Shown here piece by piece: positions 43,262 to 44,408 of a stretch of 44,408 nucleotides of DNA. The stretch lies in contig CAMZNG010000002.1 of assembly GCA_947313745.1 (NCBI GenBank), forward strand, positions 1-44,408, written 5' to 3'. The notes beneath the pieces are model-generated. The model was not told the origin of the DNA. It made no database searches and saw only the letters and a program-made list of their open reading frames with translations. The position numbers and the translations under genes are program-made. How positions within the stretch are numbered: the first letter of the stretch is position 1; each line of letters begins with the position of its first letter. Source of the stretch: an uncultured Mycoplasmataceae bacterium. Its GTDB lineage: Bacteria > Bacillota_I > Bacilli_A > Mycoplasmatales > Hepatoplasmataceae.

Positions 43262-44194
43262 ATGTTAAAAATAGAATCAGTATTTTCAGAAAAAATTTGA
43301 GGGAGTTCAAAATTAAAAGAATTAGGCTTTGATATTCCTCTTGATAAAAAAATAGGTGAAGCTTGAATCATATCTGCATACAAAGGTAATTCATCAATAG
43401 TAAATAATGGAATAACATTGAGAGAGTTTTATAAAAATAATAAGGAATTATTCAATAATTATCCATCAAAAGAATTTCCTCTTTTGGTAAAGATATTGGA
43501 TGCGAATGATCATCTATCAATCCAGGTGCATCCTAATGATTTAAAGGCAAAAGAACTAGAGAATTACCCTTTTGGTAAAACGGAGTGTTGATATATTCTT
43601 GATTCCAAAAATACAAAGGATATAATTGTTGGTACTAATGCAAAATCAAAAAGTGAAGCAAAAGAACTAATTGATAAAAAGGAATGGAATAAATTTTTAA
43701 AAACTTTACCAATAAAAAAAGGAGATTTATTTGATATTAAGGCTGGAACAGTTCATGCCATAAAATCAGGAACACTTGTTTATGAACTTCAACAATCATC
43801 AGATATTACTTATAGAATATATGATTATGACAGACTTGATAAAAAGGGGAATAAAAGAGACCTACAAATTGATAAGTCATTGGAAGTTATTGATTATGAT
43901 TCGGTTAATCATAAAAGAAAACCAATCCTTAAAAAAAGTATTGGCTCATCAAAAATATATTCTCTAATATCTAATGAATTATTTATGCTTGAAAAATGAG
44001 AAGTAAAGGATGAGTTAAAAATATCTTTAGATAAAAAAGAAAGAAATTTTTTATTAATAACTCTTATTAGTGGAGAAGTTGAAATTAATAATAAAAAATT
44101 AAAGGTTTATGAATCAGGAATAATTACTTCAAACCAATTGAATAAAATAGATATCAAAGGAAATGCAACGATATTAGTTGGTAATCCAAAGTAA
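43262..44194 (+). CDS. manA: Mannose-6-phosphate isomerase, class I
   Basis: A 310-residue enzyme converting mannose 6-phosphate to fructose 6-phosphate. The type I fold is recognisable: KIWGSSKLKELGF and GEAWIISAYKGNSS at the start; zinc ligands in LSIQVHPND (Gln and His), in KTECWYIL (Glu) and in GTVHAI (His); YELQQSSDITYRIYDYDR near residue 190. The short length is that of the Bacillus ManA/Pmi group. It has a strong AAAGGAG ribosome binding site. It links PTS-imported mannose to glycolysis. Confidence 0.96.
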
Positions 44195-44219
44195 TTTTTT
44201 TAAAAAAATATATTATATT

Positions 44220-44225
44220 TATAAT
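44220..44225 (+). promoter_or_regulatory. -10 box before the last gene
   Basis: TATAAT ends 10 nt before an ATG at 44235 that opens a 14-codon frame (with UGA as Trp) ending at TAA 44277-44279. That short frame contains the AAGGAG of the 44267 gene and overlaps its start, a possible leader ORF. Confidence 0.4.
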
Positions 44226-44266
44226 ATAATAATTATGATTATGGATATAAATGTTAAGGAGAAAAA

Positions 44267-44408
44267 ATGAACAAATTAATAAAAATAACAATGGTTGTTA
44301 TATTTTTTTCATTAATTCTTTTGTTTATTTCAACACTTTCATCATTTTATTTAATCTATTTTGGAAAATCATCTGATGTTAAACCTCCATCAATACCGAA
44401 AAATTTAG
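44267..44408 (+). CDS. Membrane-anchored protein, C-terminus beyond the window
   Basis: An ATG with AAGGAG 5 nt upstream (44256-44261) opens a frame running to the window end (47 codons). A basic MNKLIKI start is followed by a hydrophobic helix (VVIFFSLILLFISTLSSFYL) and then a polar segment (FGKSSDVKPPSIPKNL). No cysteine follows the helix, so it is a signal-anchor or cleaved-signal protein rather than a lipoprotein. Nothing more can be said from the visible part. Confidence 0.6.
   Translation, partial: MNKLIKITMVVIFFSLILLFISTLSSFYLIYFGKSSDVKPPSIPKNL

Noticed and set aside
44235-44279. Fourteen-codon frame before the last gene as an independent gene
   Set aside because: It contains the ribosome binding site of the 44267 gene and has no family features; kept only as a possible leader ORF in the promoter entry.

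Overview
The window comes from a low-GC, wall-less bacterium of the class Mollicutes that reads UGA as tryptophan. Conserved genes such as rpoB, rpoC, nusG, cysS, gap and pgi run through many in-frame UGA codons at tryptophan positions, so every reading frame here was joined across UGA. The gene content (HinT with P80/P60-like membrane proteins, sugar PTS genes, a reduced SufS/SufU pair, and a Bacillus-like cysS-rlmB-sigH-rpmG-secE-nusG order) fits the Spiroplasma/Entomoplasma/Mesoplasma branch. Genus assignment is inference.

Layout. 1-1907: a truncated membrane protein, a DJ-1/PfpI protein and a KtrA-like potassium channel regulator. 2166-3688: fifteen tRNA genes, fourteen in one run ending at a terminator, then tRNA-Cys. 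3732-8457: a phosphohexomutase that may be co-transcribed with tRNA-Cys, a MATE-type transporter and a TPR protein. 8510-21857: the translation/transcription block cysS, rlmB, a SigH-like sigma factor, rpmG, secE, nusG, rplK, rplA, rplJ, rplL, rpoB, rpoC. It contains a structured attenuator that looks like an L10 leader but lies upstream of rplK. 21934-25510: an unknown protein facing a minus-strand sufS-sufU-pgi operon. 25562-29332: a P80-P60-HinT locus. 29419-31972: an ABC ATPase with two ABC-2 permeases. 32076-32416: four more tRNAs. 32531-34998: a four-helix membrane protein and an ABC exporter. 34995-36479: a choline-kinase-like protein and a divergent GntR/UTRA regulator. 36561-44194: gap, two small membrane proteins, a glucose-type PTS EIICB, a MurQ-like sugar isomerase-fold protein, a fructose/mannose-type PTS EIIABC and manA. 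A membrane protein is cut off by the window end.

The metabolic genes fit together. PTS permeases bring in phosphorylated hexoses; ManA, Pgi and the phosphohexomutase interconvert hexose phosphates; Gap carries flux through lower glycolysis. Two identical 12-bp palindromes (TTGTATATACAA) stand before the two PTS transcription units and are candidate operators for the GntR regulator encoded nearby.

Regulatory signals are unusually easy to read. Many first genes have a TATAAT box whose last base is 7 nt before the ATG, so their mRNAs should start at or next to the start codon (leaderless). Ribosomal protein and polymerase genes instead have AAGGAG-type ribosome binding sites. The points most worth a second look are the SigH-like sigma factor in a genome type usually described with one sigma factor, the displaced L10-like leader, the palindromic operators, the divergent MurQ homologue in a wall-less lineage, and the P60 homologue with no lipoprotein cysteine.
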